Positions 7,297-15,462 of a DNA stretch of 43,177 bases are shown piece after piece. Both the position numbers and the translations under genes were made by a program. The notes under the pieces were generated by a model that did not search any database, was not told the origin of the DNA, and saw only the letters and a program-made list of their open reading frames with translations. Origin of the DNA: Phycisphaerales bacterium (GTDB lineage Bacteria; Planctomycetota; Phycisphaerae; SM23-33); assembly GCA_018644725.1 (NCBI GenBank), contig JABGPZ010000067.1:1-43177 (forward strand). The letters run 5' to 3'. Within the stretch, counting starts at the first letter, position 1; every line of letters starts with the position of its first letter.

Positions 7297-8693
7297 TGCG
7301 AGCACTGACAGCAACGGAAGTGCGCCAAGCGGTGCGGGGGCGGTGGCTCTTGCGCCAGGAGGTCCTGCCGATTCGCACCGTGGGCATTGATTCCCGCGCA
7401 CGAATGGACAGCGGCTTGTTCGTCGCAATTTGTGGCGACAACTTTGACGGGCACGATTTTCTCGAAGCGGCCGCCGCGCAAGGGGCCGTCGTCGCGATTG
7501 TGGACGAACACCATGAAATTCCCCAGGCCGTCGCCGAGGCGTTCCCCGTGGGCGTGATTGTCGTCGAAGATACCCGTTTGGCGCTGCTGGAGCTGGCTGG
7601 GTTTTATCGCTCGGTGCTTGCCGCGCGCGTGGTGGCGATCACGGGCAGCAATGGCAAAACCACCGTCAAGGAAATGCTGCACCACATCCTTTCCAAGCGA
7701 CTGGCGGGGACCGCGAACCTGCGCAACAACAACAATCTGATAGGCGTCTCGCTGACGCTGATGGGCGCCAATGCTGGCGACGATTATGTCATTACCGAAG
7801 TCGGCACAAACGCGACGGGTGAAATTGCGCAGTTGTCCCGCGCGATCAAACCCGACATCGCCGTGATCACGAGCATTTCCGAGGCGCACCTGGACGGGTT
7901 GCCTGGCCTGCGGGAAATCGCCTTCGAGAAGGCGGCCATCCTCGGCTGGGTCGGCGAACGCGGCATGGGCGTGGTCACCGCCGACAGCGAAGATCTCGAC
8001 TGGGCGCTGAAGAGCTATCCCCGACCGATGATCCATTTCGGCGAGTCGGACTCGGCGCAGCTGCGCTTGACGGCCTATGAGCCGACCGACACCGGCAGCC
8101 GGTTTCAAATCAACAATCGCGACTGGGTGACGCTGGCCGTGCGCGGCAAGCACAATGCCCTCAACGCGATGGCGGCGATCGCCATTGCCGCCCGGTTTGG
8201 CTTTACCCAGGATGACGCGGCTGCGGCGATGGCAGAGTTCCAGCCCGTGGCCATGCGTTTGGAAGAGCGGACTTGCGGGACGCTGGACATGATCGTCGAT
8301 TGCTACAACGCCAATCCTGCGAGCACGATTGCCGCGGGCGAAGTTCTTTCCGAGCGGCCTTGCGCCACCCGCCGGGTGATGATCGTGGGGGACATGCTCG
8401 AATTGGGCGAACGCGCCGACGAATTGCACATCAGCGTCGGCAAGGCACTTGGGGCATTGGGGCTGGATCTTGTGATCGGCATCGGTGCGCTGGGAAAATT
8501 GATCGCGAAGAATGCTGGCGCGAGAACGGGTTCGACGGTAGAATTTGACACAGTCGCCCAAGCGGCCAACGGTCTTGACGAGTTGCTTCAGCCGGGCGAC
8601 GCAGTCCTGCTGAAGGCCTCGCGCGGGATGGCACTGGAAACGCTGATCGAGCCTTTGGGCACACAATTCTCCAATGGAGCGGACGCTACATGA
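7293..8693 (+). CDS. murF: UDP-MurNAc-tripeptide:D-Ala-D-Ala ligase MurF
   Basis: A 466-residue ligase that adds D-Ala-D-Ala to finish the UDP-MurNAc-pentapeptide. Seen are the ATP loop G118-SNGKTT, the LRNNNNLIGVSLTLM region (equivalent to the MurF NxNNxIG segment), EVGTNATGEIAQL, TSISEAHLDGL, GKHNALNAMAAIAIA and the C-terminal DCYNANPAS and GDMLELGE motifs. The start is the first of two adjacent ATGs and forms a 4-base overlap with the murE stop; GGAGAC lies just upstream. It ends in an ATGA overlap with mraY. Its substrate D-Ala-D-Ala would come from the ddl product of the same cluster. Confidence 0.95.
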   Translation: MMRALTATEVRQAVRGRWLLRQEVLPIRTVGIDSRARMDSGLFVAICGDNFDGHDFLEAAAAQGAVVAIVDEHHEIPQAVAEAFPVGVIVVEDTRLALLELAGFYRSVLAARVVAITGSNGKTTVKEMLHHILSKRLAGTANLRNNNNLIGVSLTLMGANAGDDYVITEVGTNATGEIAQLSRAIKPDIAVITSISEAHLDGLPGLREIAFEKAAILGWVGERGMGVVTADSEDLDWALKSYPRPMIHFGESDSAQLRLTAYEPTDTGSRFQINNRDWVTLAVRGKHNALNAMAAIAIAARFGFTQDDAAAAMAEFQPVAMRLEERTCGTLDMIVDCYNANPASTIAAGEVLSERPCATRRVMIVGDMLELGERADELHISVGKALGALGLDLVIGIGALGKLIAKNAGARTGSTVEFDTVAQAANGLDELLQPGDAVLLKASRGMALETLIEPLGTQFSNGADAT

Positions 8694-9820
8694 TCTACTA
8701 CCTGTTTGAAAGCTATTTCCAAAGCGGAGGTCTGATCCTCCGAATTGCCCTGTCGGGGGCGATGAGCTTTCTGCTGGTGATGATTCTCGGCCCGAAGGTG
8801 ATCCGCTTTTTGGTCAAGAAGAAGATCGGCGACCGCCCGGAATTTGACCACGGCGACCTCAACAAGATCACCCGCAGCAAAGAAAACACGCCCACGATGG
8901 GTGGCGTGCTGGTGGTGGGGTCGATTCTGGTCTGCGTTCTGCTGTTCGGCAACCTCAAGAATATGTACATCAATTCGGCGGTGCTGACGTTGGTGTGGCT
9001 GGGGGTGCTGGGGGTGATGGACGATTGGATCAAGCTACGCGAAACCAAAACGCGCGACGGGCTCAAGGCGTGGGAAAAGCTGGTCTTCCAGATGGGCCTG
9101 CCGGTGCTGCTGAGCGTGTATGTGTATCGCCATGGCGTGGCACTTGCGCCTGGGGGCGATATTCCAGCGCACAATCTCTATCTGCCGTTCTATGGCAAGC
9201 TCGCGTTGCCGTTTGTGGCCTATTCCGTCATCATGGTACTCGTGATGACGTTCAGTTCCAACGCGGTGAATATCACCGACGGCATGGACGGTCTGGCGGC
9301 GGGGAACCTGCTGATTACGACGGTGGCGTTTCTGGCGCTGAGCTGGATCGTCGGCGTGCGCGGCTGGGCGGAGTTGATCCACATTCCTTTCGTGCCGAAC
9401 ACGGCCGAGATGACGGTGCTCTGTTCGGCGATGATCGGCGCGTTGCTCGGGTTTTTATGGTACAATACGCACCCGGCTGCGGTCTTCATGGGCGACGCCG
9501 GATCGCTGCCGCTTGGCGGGCTGCTGGGGTATATCGCGGTCATCACGCGCCAGGAATTCTTCCTTCTGGTCGCCGGCGGCGTGTTCGCCATTGAAGCCTT
9601 CAGCTCACTGCTGCAAAAATACTACTACAAATACACGCGAATTCGAGGCGACGGCATTACCGGGAAACGGATTTTCCGCATCGCGCCGCTACACCACCAT
9701 TTTCAGGTCGGGGGCATCCCCGAAGAGAAAATCGTGGTTCGCTTCTGGCTTGTGGGACTGCTATTTGCGGTCGCGGCACTTGGAATGTTGCGCCTGCAAT
9801 ACCCGTACCTGGGCCTCTAA
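8690..9820 (+). CDS. mraY: Phospho-MurNAc-pentapeptide translocase MraY
   Basis: A 376-residue polytopic enzyme that transfers phospho-MurNAc-pentapeptide to undecaprenyl phosphate to form lipid I at the inner face of the membrane. About ten membrane helices can be traced. The family motifs are NTPTMGG, the Mg-binding MDDWIK, NAVNITDGMDGLAAGN, FMGDAGSLPLGG and the His-rich APLHHHFQ loop near the C terminus. All key acidic residues (DD, D in GDAGS) are kept. Its start overlaps the murF stop by 4 bases. In most dcw clusters murD follows here; in this window ftsW follows after 28 bases with no murD. Confidence 0.96.
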   Translation: MIYYLFESYFQSGGLILRIALSGAMSFLLVMILGPKVIRFLVKKKIGDRPEFDHGDLNKITRSKENTPTMGGVLVVGSILVCVLLFGNLKNMYINSAVLTLVWLGVLGVMDDWIKLRETKTRDGLKAWEKLVFQMGLPVLLSVYVYRHGVALAPGGDIPAHNLYLPFYGKLALPFVAYSVIMVLVMTFSSNAVNITDGMDGLAAGNLLITTVAFLALSWIVGVRGWAELIHIPFVPNTAEMTVLCSAMIGALLGFLWYNTHPAAVFMGDAGSLPLGGLLGYIAVITRQEFFLLVAGGVFAIEAFSSLLQKYYYKYTRIRGDGITGKRIFRIAPLHHHFQVGGIPEEKIVVRFWLVGLLFAVAALGMLRLQYPYLGL

Positions 9821-9848
9821 CCTCTAGACTCTTGACGAGGAAACACGG

Positions 9849-11024
9849 ATGTTGAATCGACTCCCATGGCGAAATGCAACGACAGGGCGAATGCTCCTGT
9901 TGTGTGCGTTTACGATGATCTGCCTGGGGCTGGTGATGGTCTTCAGTGCCGTCGCGTCCTTGGACGAATCGACGGATTGGTACAAGCGCCGCGATATGCG
10001 TCAGGCCGTGTTTGCCGGCATCGCAGCCATCGCACTGTTTTTGCTCTGGCGGATTGACTATCGCAAACTCGCGGGCACGGGCCCGTTTCCACGCTGGATG
10101 TTCGCACTGTTTCTTCTGTCGGTGGTGGTGGGGGCGTTGGTGCTGGTCCCGGGGATTCGCCACGAGGCAGGCGGCAAGTTCCGCTGGATCAAGATCGGTC
10201 CAAAATCGTTTGGCTTCCGCATTCAACCGAGCGAAATTATCAAAGTGGTGATGGTCCTGTTTTTGGCGTGTTGGCTCACGCGCCCCGGCGTGAAAATACG
10301 AAGCTGGAAAACCTTCGGCCTGGGTGTCCTCGTCTTGTGTCTGGCCGAGGCATTCGTGATCAAAGCCGACCTCGGCACGGGAATTCTCATCGCAATGGTC
10401 TGGGGGATGACCTTGCTGCTGGCGGGCGTGCCGTGGCATCGATTCCTCGCGCTGATCCCACCGGCCGCCGCTGCGGGAAGCTACCTCATGTTCTCCGATC
10501 CATATCGCCTGAATCGCTTCAAAGCGTGGCTGAATCCTTGGGGCGACGATACGATTTCAAGCTATCACACCCGGCAATCTTTGTTGTCGGTGTTCAGCGG
10601 CGACTGGTTCGGCATGGGCCCCGGCAACGGGGTGCGCAAGCTGGGATTCTTGCCCGAAGACAGCACCGACTTTCTCTTCGCGAGCTATTGCGAGGAGTGG
10701 GGCTTTGTTGGCGCGGTCCTGCTGATCGGCCTGTGGCTGATGCTGTTGCGCCAGTGCCAGAAGGCGGCTTCTCGGGCGGAAGACTCGCTGGGACGCGTCT
10801 TGGCGGTGGCCTTGGGTGGAATGTTGATACTCCAAGCGATTCTCCATATCGCAGTGAATCTGGTGCTGTTGCCGCCGACGGGTGTGGCCTTGCCGCTGAT
10901 GTCGGCAGGGGGCACGGGGCTGGTTCTATCGGCCTGTTGCGTGGCGGTGATTGGATCGGTGGCGTTTCGCCCCGGCCATTGGGACGACGATGAATTGACC
11001 ACGCCGACGCTGCACGTTCATTGA
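9849..11024 (+). CDS. ftsW: Septal SEDS glycosyltransferase FtsW
   Basis: A 391-residue SEDS protein that polymerises lipid II into glycan strands in partnership with FtsI. It has about ten membrane segments. Family signatures include LVMVFSAVAS in helix 1, FRWIKIGPKSFGFRIQPSEIIKVV, KADLGTG, the large extracytoplasmic loop with RLNRFKAWLNPWGD, FGMGPGNGVRKLGFLPEDSTDFLFASYCEEWGF, and LPLMSAGGTGLVLS. The GAGGAAA ribosome site precedes the ATG. The murG start follows 11 bases after its stop. FtsW rather than RodA is favoured by its position in the cluster; the two cannot be separated by motif alone. Confidence 0.93.
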   Translation: MLNRLPWRNATTGRMLLLCAFTMICLGLVMVFSAVASLDESTDWYKRRDMRQAVFAGIAAIALFLLWRIDYRKLAGTGPFPRWMFALFLLSVVVGALVLVPGIRHEAGGKFRWIKIGPKSFGFRIQPSEIIKVVMVLFLACWLTRPGVKIRSWKTFGLGVLVLCLAEAFVIKADLGTGILIAMVWGMTLLLAGVPWHRFLALIPPAAAAGSYLMFSDPYRLNRFKAWLNPWGDDTISSYHTRQSLLSVFSGDWFGMGPGNGVRKLGFLPEDSTDFLFASYCEEWGFVGAVLLIGLWLMLLRQCQKAASRAEDSLGRVLAVALGGMLILQAILHIAVNLVLLPPTGVALPLMSAGGTGLVLSACCVAVIGSVAFRPGHWDDDELTTPTLHVH

Positions 11025-11035
11025 AAGGAAGAGAC

Positions 11036-12148
11036 ATGGCAAACTACATTTTTTGCGGAGGCGGCACGGGCGGCCATCTGTATCCCGGATTGGCGGTTGC
11101 GGAAGAACTTGGCCGGCAGCAGCCAGATGCGCAGGTCGTGTTTGCGTGCAGTGATCGCTCTGTGGACGAAACGATTCTCGGCCCGACACCGTTCTCATAT
11201 TTGGCTCAGCCGACGCGCCCGTTCCGGAAAAATCCGCTGATGTGGCCTGGCTTTTTGCTGGCGTGGAACAAATCGATTCGCCAGGCTCGGGCGATGCTCG
11301 ACGAGGTGCAGCCCAAGGCCGTTCTGGGCCTGGGGGGCTTTGCGGGCGCGGCCGTCGCGATCCAGGCCGCCAAGCGCGGCATTCCCACAGCATTGCTGAA
11401 CCCCGACGGCGTTCCCGGCAAGGCCAATCTCTATCTGGCCGAAAAAGTCGACCGAATTTTCACCCAGTTCGAACAAACGCGCAACTGTTTCAGCGCATCG
11501 CTACGCAGCAAAGTGCGCACGGTGGGCTGTCCGATCCGCGCGGGCATTCTCGATGCGGACCGTCTCGAAGCGCTGGAGTATTATCAGTTGCGTCCAGACC
11601 GGAAAACCATTCTGGTCTTTGGCGGGTCCGCGCTGGCGGTGTCGATTGTTGAGACCATGGCGCAGTTCCGCGAGGAGCTGGGCATTCGCAGCGAACATTG
11701 GCAGATCCTCATCGCGGTGCGAGGGGATCGGAATATGGAAGTCCAGCGGATGTTCAATGGCTGCGGAATTCACGCGAAGGTGGTTCCCTATTTTGATCGG
11801 ATGGACCTGGCCTATGCGGCGGGAGATTTGGCCGTGGTTCGCGGCGGAGCCTGCACCATTGCCGAGCTTGCGGCGTTGGGGATTCCGGCCGTGATTTTCC
11901 CCTATCCTCATCACGCCGACCGCCAGCAATTCATCAATGCCGCGCCACTTGTCGAGGCGGGCCAAGCGATTGTGATCGAAGATACCAGTTCCGGGGTGCT
12001 CAACGCCAAGGCGATGCGCGCGGAAGTGAGCGAGATTCTTGACCAGCCCGAATGGCTGGCGGCAATGACCAAGCATCCCTCGCGCCAGGAAGCACTTGCT
12101 GCGGCGCACGACGTCGCGCAGTGGTTGCGTACGGGCGGGGAAGAATAA
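11036..12148 (+). CDS. murG: Lipid II synthase MurG (GlcNAc transferase)
   Basis: A 370-residue peripheral membrane GT28 enzyme that adds GlcNAc to lipid I to make lipid II. The N-terminal G-loop GGGTGGHLYPGLAVAEEL is intact; GLGGFAGAAVAIQA, PDGVPGKANLYLA and VGCPIR follow. The C-terminal UDP-GlcNAc-binding half has YFDRMDLAYAAGDLAVVRGGACTIAELAALGIPAVIFPYPHHADRQQ, split here only by family variation. The second G-loop is diverged (GGSALAVSIVE in place of GGSxGAxxLN). AAGGAAGAG lies just before the ATG at 11036; an in-frame TTG at 11021 overlaps ftsW and is less likely. Confidence 0.93.
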   Translation: MANYIFCGGGTGGHLYPGLAVAEELGRQQPDAQVVFACSDRSVDETILGPTPFSYLAQPTRPFRKNPLMWPGFLLAWNKSIRQARAMLDEVQPKAVLGLGGFAGAAVAIQAAKRGIPTALLNPDGVPGKANLYLAEKVDRIFTQFEQTRNCFSASLRSKVRTVGCPIRAGILDADRLEALEYYQLRPDRKTILVFGGSALAVSIVETMAQFREELGIRSEHWQILIAVRGDRNMEVQRMFNGCGIHAKVVPYFDRMDLAYAAGDLAVVRGGACTIAELAALGIPAVIFPYPHHADRQQFINAAPLVEAGQAIVIEDTSSGVLNAKAMRAEVSEILDQPEWLAAMTKHPSRQEALAAAHDVAQWLRTGGEE

Positions 12149-12170
12149 CAATTTTCACGACAAAAAAGGG

Positions 12171-12199
12171 TTGGGTCCGGCATGGATTGACGATATGAT
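12171..12199 (+). promoter_or_regulatory. Possible internal promoter before murC
   Basis: The 81-base murG-murC gap is the longest within the mur genes and contains TTGGGT (12171-12176), a 17-bp spacer and TATGAT (12194-12199). It could add transcription of murC, murB, ddl and ftsQ. The -35 is poor. Confidence 0.3.
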
Positions 12200-12229
12200 A
12201 CATGTGGAGACGCCAACAAGGATGTGACT

Positions 12230-13642
12230 ATGGCAGTGGACGATGGAATCAATCAGACCGGCTATGCCGACGTAGCCGTCCACCTCATCGGTGCAGGTGG
12301 ATCGGGTATGCGTGCATTGGGGCAAATGCTTATGAAGTATGGTGCCCGTGTGTCCGGAAGTGACATGACAGAGAACGCGGGCGTGGGGTTACTGCGCGAC
12401 GCGGGGGCGTCTATTGCCATCGGCCAGCGCGGCGAAAATATTCCCGCCGACGTAGATATCGTGGTCTATTCTGCCGCGATTCGCGAACAGAATCCCGAAC
12501 TGCTCGAAGCCCATTCCCGGGGCGTGCAAGTCGTGAAATATGCCGAGATGCTCGGGCAGTTGATGGGCGAGCGCGTCGGCATTGCCATTGCCGGAACGCA
12601 CGGCAAGTCCACGACGTCGGCGATGGTCGCGTATGTGTTGCAGGCGGCGGGAAAGAAACCAAACTTTATCATCGGCGCGATGGTTGACCAGCTCGGCGGG
12701 CCCAGCGGGGTCGGAGGCGGGGATCACTTTGTCGCCGAGGCGTGCGAATTTGATCGCAGCTTCCTCCACCTCCAGCCAAAAATTGCGACGATTTTGAACC
12801 TCGAAGAAGACCACCTCGATTGCTATCGCGATCTCGAGGAGATCATCGAGGCGTTCCGCGCGTTTGTGTCGCTGGTTCCCGCAGACGGGGTGGTCGTGGT
12901 CAATGGCGACGATCGCAATGCGCTCGAGGCCGTCTCCGACGCGAATTGCCGCGTGGAAACATTTGGCCTCAGCGAGCAGTGTACCTGGTGCGGCGAGGTT
13001 GTCACCGAGGACGGCCGGACCGTGGGAATGGTGATCTATTATGACGGAGACCGAATTTCTGAAATAAAGTTGCCGCTTCCGGGGTTGCACAATGCGTACA
13101 ATACACTGATGGCTTTTGCCGTTTTGCGCAATGCGGGTTTGTCGGCTGAGGAAATTGCCGCGACGATTGGGACCTTTGCAGGGGCCAAGCGGCGGTTGAC
13201 TTTGCGCGGACAGGTGCGCGGGATTACGGTGGTGGACGACTTCGCTCACCATCCCACGGAACTTCAGGCGTCGCTGCGGGCGTTGTCGAGTCACTATCAG
13301 CCTCGGCGGATGTACTGTGTGTTCCAGCCCCACCAGCATTCGCGAACGCGATTTCTGCTGAAAGATTTCGCCCAGAGCTTTGGCCTCGCGGATGAGGTGA
13401 TTGTTCCGGACATCTATTTTGTGCGGGACAGCGAAAAGGAAAAGGATTACATTTCGGCCAAGGACCTTGTGGCGCAGGTGCGCTTGCGGGGGGGCATGGC
13501 CTTTTACATGAAAACATTCGACGTGATCGTCGAGTATCTCAAGGGCGTCTGTGAAAGTGGCGATTTGATCGTGACCATGGGCGCTGGCAACATATGGGAA
13601 GTATCCGATGCAATTATTCAATGGCTTGAACGCGACGGTTAA
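12230..13642 (+). CDS. murC: UDP-MurNAc:L-alanine ligase MurC
   Basis: A 470-residue ligase for the first amino acid of the stem peptide. The N-terminal Rossmann domain reads VHLIGAGGSGMRALGQML; the ATP loop is G122-THGKST; EACEFDRSFLHLQPKIATILNLEEDHLDCY carries the substrate- and Mg-binding positions; LPLPGLHNAYNTLMA, VVDDFAHHPTEL and FQPHQHSRTR mark the C-terminal half. AAGGA (12218-12222) is 7 bases before the ATG; a GTG at 12224 is too close to that site. Its 3' end overlaps murB by 35 bases in another frame, an unusually long overlap for this cluster. Confidence 0.95.
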   Translation: MAVDDGINQTGYADVAVHLIGAGGSGMRALGQMLMKYGARVSGSDMTENAGVGLLRDAGASIAIGQRGENIPADVDIVVYSAAIREQNPELLEAHSRGVQVVKYAEMLGQLMGERVGIAIAGTHGKSTTSAMVAYVLQAAGKKPNFIIGAMVDQLGGPSGVGGGDHFVAEACEFDRSFLHLQPKIATILNLEEDHLDCYRDLEEIIEAFRAFVSLVPADGVVVVNGDDRNALEAVSDANCRVETFGLSEQCTWCGEVVTEDGRTVGMVIYYDGDRISEIKLPLPGLHNAYNTLMAFAVLRNAGLSAEEIAATIGTFAGAKRRLTLRGQVRGITVVDDFAHHPTELQASLRALSSHYQPRRMYCVFQPHQHSRTRFLLKDFAQSFGLADEVIVPDIYFVRDSEKEKDYISAKDLVAQVRLRGGMAFYMKTFDVIVEYLKGVCESGDLIVTMGAGNIWEVSDAIIQWLERDG

Positions 13643-14492
13643 ACAAGACGAGCCTCTGGCTCCGCACACCTGGTACCGCTTGGGCGGCCCGGCCGACTAT
13701 CTCGTCGAGCCGGAGTCCATCGAGGACCTCCAAGCTGTGGTTCGCCGCTGTCAGGATGCCTCCATTCCGGTGTACGTGCTGGGCAGTGGCGCGAATCTGC
13801 TGATCGCCGATGGCGGTGTGCGCGGGGTTGTGATCCGCCTCAAGGCCGACGCCTTTACCAAGGCCGAGGTCGACTCGTCGGCGGGCAAAATTTCGGTCGG
13901 CGCGGGCGCGGACATGGGCAAGCTCGTTCTGCGCAGTGTGCACGATGGTCTCGGCGGGCTCGAACCGATCACGGGCATCCCCGGCACGGTCGGTGGATGT
14001 GTCCGCATGAATGCGGGCGGCGCGTTCGGAGATATCGGCAGTGTCGTGGACACCGTGACGGTGATGACCGAGGAAGGCGAGATTTTCCAGCGCCACCGCA
14101 GCGACCTGGTCTTCGGCTATCGCAGTAGCAATATCAACTCAAAATTCATTCTCTCGGCGACGTTCCAACTCGTCGAGGACGACCCCCATCGCATCCTCAA
14201 GCAGACCAAGGAAATCTGGATCTACAAGCGCAATACCCAGCCTTTCGGCGGGCGCAGCGCGGGATGTGTGTTCAAGAATCCCCGTGGCATGAGCGCGGGG
14301 GCGCTGGTGGACAAGGCCGGAATGAAGGGCCGTCGTGTCGGCGGCGCACAGGTGTCCGAAAAACATGCGAACTTCATCATTGCTCACGAGGGGGCCACGG
14401 CGTTTGACGTCTTGCGCCTGATTGACATGTGCCGTGACGCCGTTGCGCGCGAATTCGGTGTAAATCTCGAAAAGGAAATTGACGTCTGGTAG
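13608..14492 (+). CDS. murB: UDP-N-acetylenolpyruvoylglucosamine reductase MurB
   Basis: A 294-residue FAD enzyme that reduces UDP-GlcNAc-enolpyruvate to UDP-MurNAc with NADPH. Seen are HTWYRLGGPADYLVEP, the FAD-binding VLGSGANLLIADGG, GLEPITGIPGTVGGCVRMNAG, VFGYRSS and SAGCVFKNP, then KGRRVGGAQVSEKHANFI. The YRSS and short spacing fit the type II form. The residue normally Ser in the (A)GSxFKNP motif is Cys220 here. The ATG at 13608 lies inside murC with GGAAG upstream. Murein precursor genes murC-murB-ddl form a compact group. Confidence 0.93.
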   Translation: MQLFNGLNATVKQDEPLAPHTWYRLGGPADYLVEPESIEDLQAVVRRCQDASIPVYVLGSGANLLIADGGVRGVVIRLKADAFTKAEVDSSAGKISVGAGADMGKLVLRSVHDGLGGLEPITGIPGTVGGCVRMNAGGAFGDIGSVVDTVTVMTEEGEIFQRHRSDLVFGYRSSNINSKFILSATFQLVEDDPHRILKQTKEIWIYKRNTQPFGGRSAGCVFKNPRGMSAGALVDKAGMKGRRVGGAQVSEKHANFIIAHEGATAFDVLRLIDMCRDAVAREFGVNLEKEIDVW

Positions 14493-14517
14493 ATGTCTCT
14501 CGGCATGGAGGCCGATT

Positions 14518-15453
14518 GTGGAACGTACAAGATTGAACATAACGGTATTGATGGGCGGCATTAGCTCCGAGCGCGACATTTCGCTCCAAAGCGGCGAGGC
14601 CATTGCGGCTGCGCTGGAACGAAAAGGACACACGGTCCGCCGACGTGATATTTCCCCCGATGACACCTCCGCGCTCGACGAGCAGGAGATTGATGTCGTT
14701 TTCATCGCCCTTCACGGTGAGTTTGGTGAATCCGGCGAAGTGCAGCAATTGTGCGAAGATTCAGGCCTTGTCTATACGGGGTCGTCGCCGCACGCATCGT
14801 TGCTGGGGATGGACAAAATCGCCACCAAACGTCGCGCCGAGGCCATCGGTGTCCCGACGCCGCAGTGGTGTCGCGTCGAAGAGTTCTCGGACATGATCGA
14901 GCGCGCGAACTATCTCGAAGGTGCGTCGCTGCCCTGCGTAGTCAAGCCCGTCACGGGCGGATCGAGCGTGGGGGTCTACATTTGCGAAACCCAGGACGAG
15001 CGCGAACAGGCCGTCCGGACCTTACTGGGCGAGGGCGAAGAAGTCCTCGTCGAAAAGTGTATCCGCGGGCGCGAACTGACGGTGGGGATCCTCGATTCCG
15101 AGCCCCTCGATCTCCTCGAAATTTTGCCCTCGGAAGGGTTCTACGATTACGACGCGAAATATGCCGACGGCACGCCCACGCAATATACATTCGAGCATGG
15201 CCTCGATGCGGAGCAAGTTGCTGCGATCCAGGCTGACGCGATGAAGGTGTTTGACGCGCTGGGTTGCCGCGACCTCGCGCGGGTCGACTTCATGCTCGAC
15301 GAGGACGGAAACCATTGGCTGCTCGAGATCAATACGATCCCGGGCTTTACCAGCCATTCGCTCGTGCCGATGGCAGCCGCGCGCAGCGGAATTGAATTTG
15401 ATGACTTGGTCGACCGTCTTGCCCACATGGCGAGCCGGCGACTGGAAGACTAA
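14518..15453 (+). CDS. ddl: D-alanine--D-alanine ligase
   Basis: A 311-residue ATP-grasp enzyme making the D-Ala-D-Ala used by MurF. The N terminus is ITVLMGGISSERDISLQSG; VVFIALHGEFGESGEVQ, YTGSSPHASLLGMDK, the glycine-rich ATP loop VVKPVTGGSSVGVYI, FYDYDAKY and the Mg-binding ARVDFMLDEDGNHWLLEINTIPGFT follow. The start is GTG 14518 because GGAGG (14507-14511) is 6 bases upstream; the frame is open to 14479 without a better site. Gap to murB is 25 bases. Confidence 0.94.
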   Translation: MERTRLNITVLMGGISSERDISLQSGEAIAAALERKGHTVRRRDISPDDTSALDEQEIDVVFIALHGEFGESGEVQQLCEDSGLVYTGSSPHASLLGMDKIATKRRAEAIGVPTPQWCRVEEFSDMIERANYLEGASLPCVVKPVTGGSSVGVYICETQDEREQAVRTLLGEGEEVLVEKCIRGRELTVGILDSEPLDLLEILPSEGFYDYDAKYADGTPTQYTFEHGLDAEQVAAIQADAMKVFDALGCRDLARVDFMLDEDGNHWLLEINTIPGFTSHSLVPMAAARSGIEFDDLVDRLAHMASRRLED

Positions 15454-15462
15454 GTGAGACCC

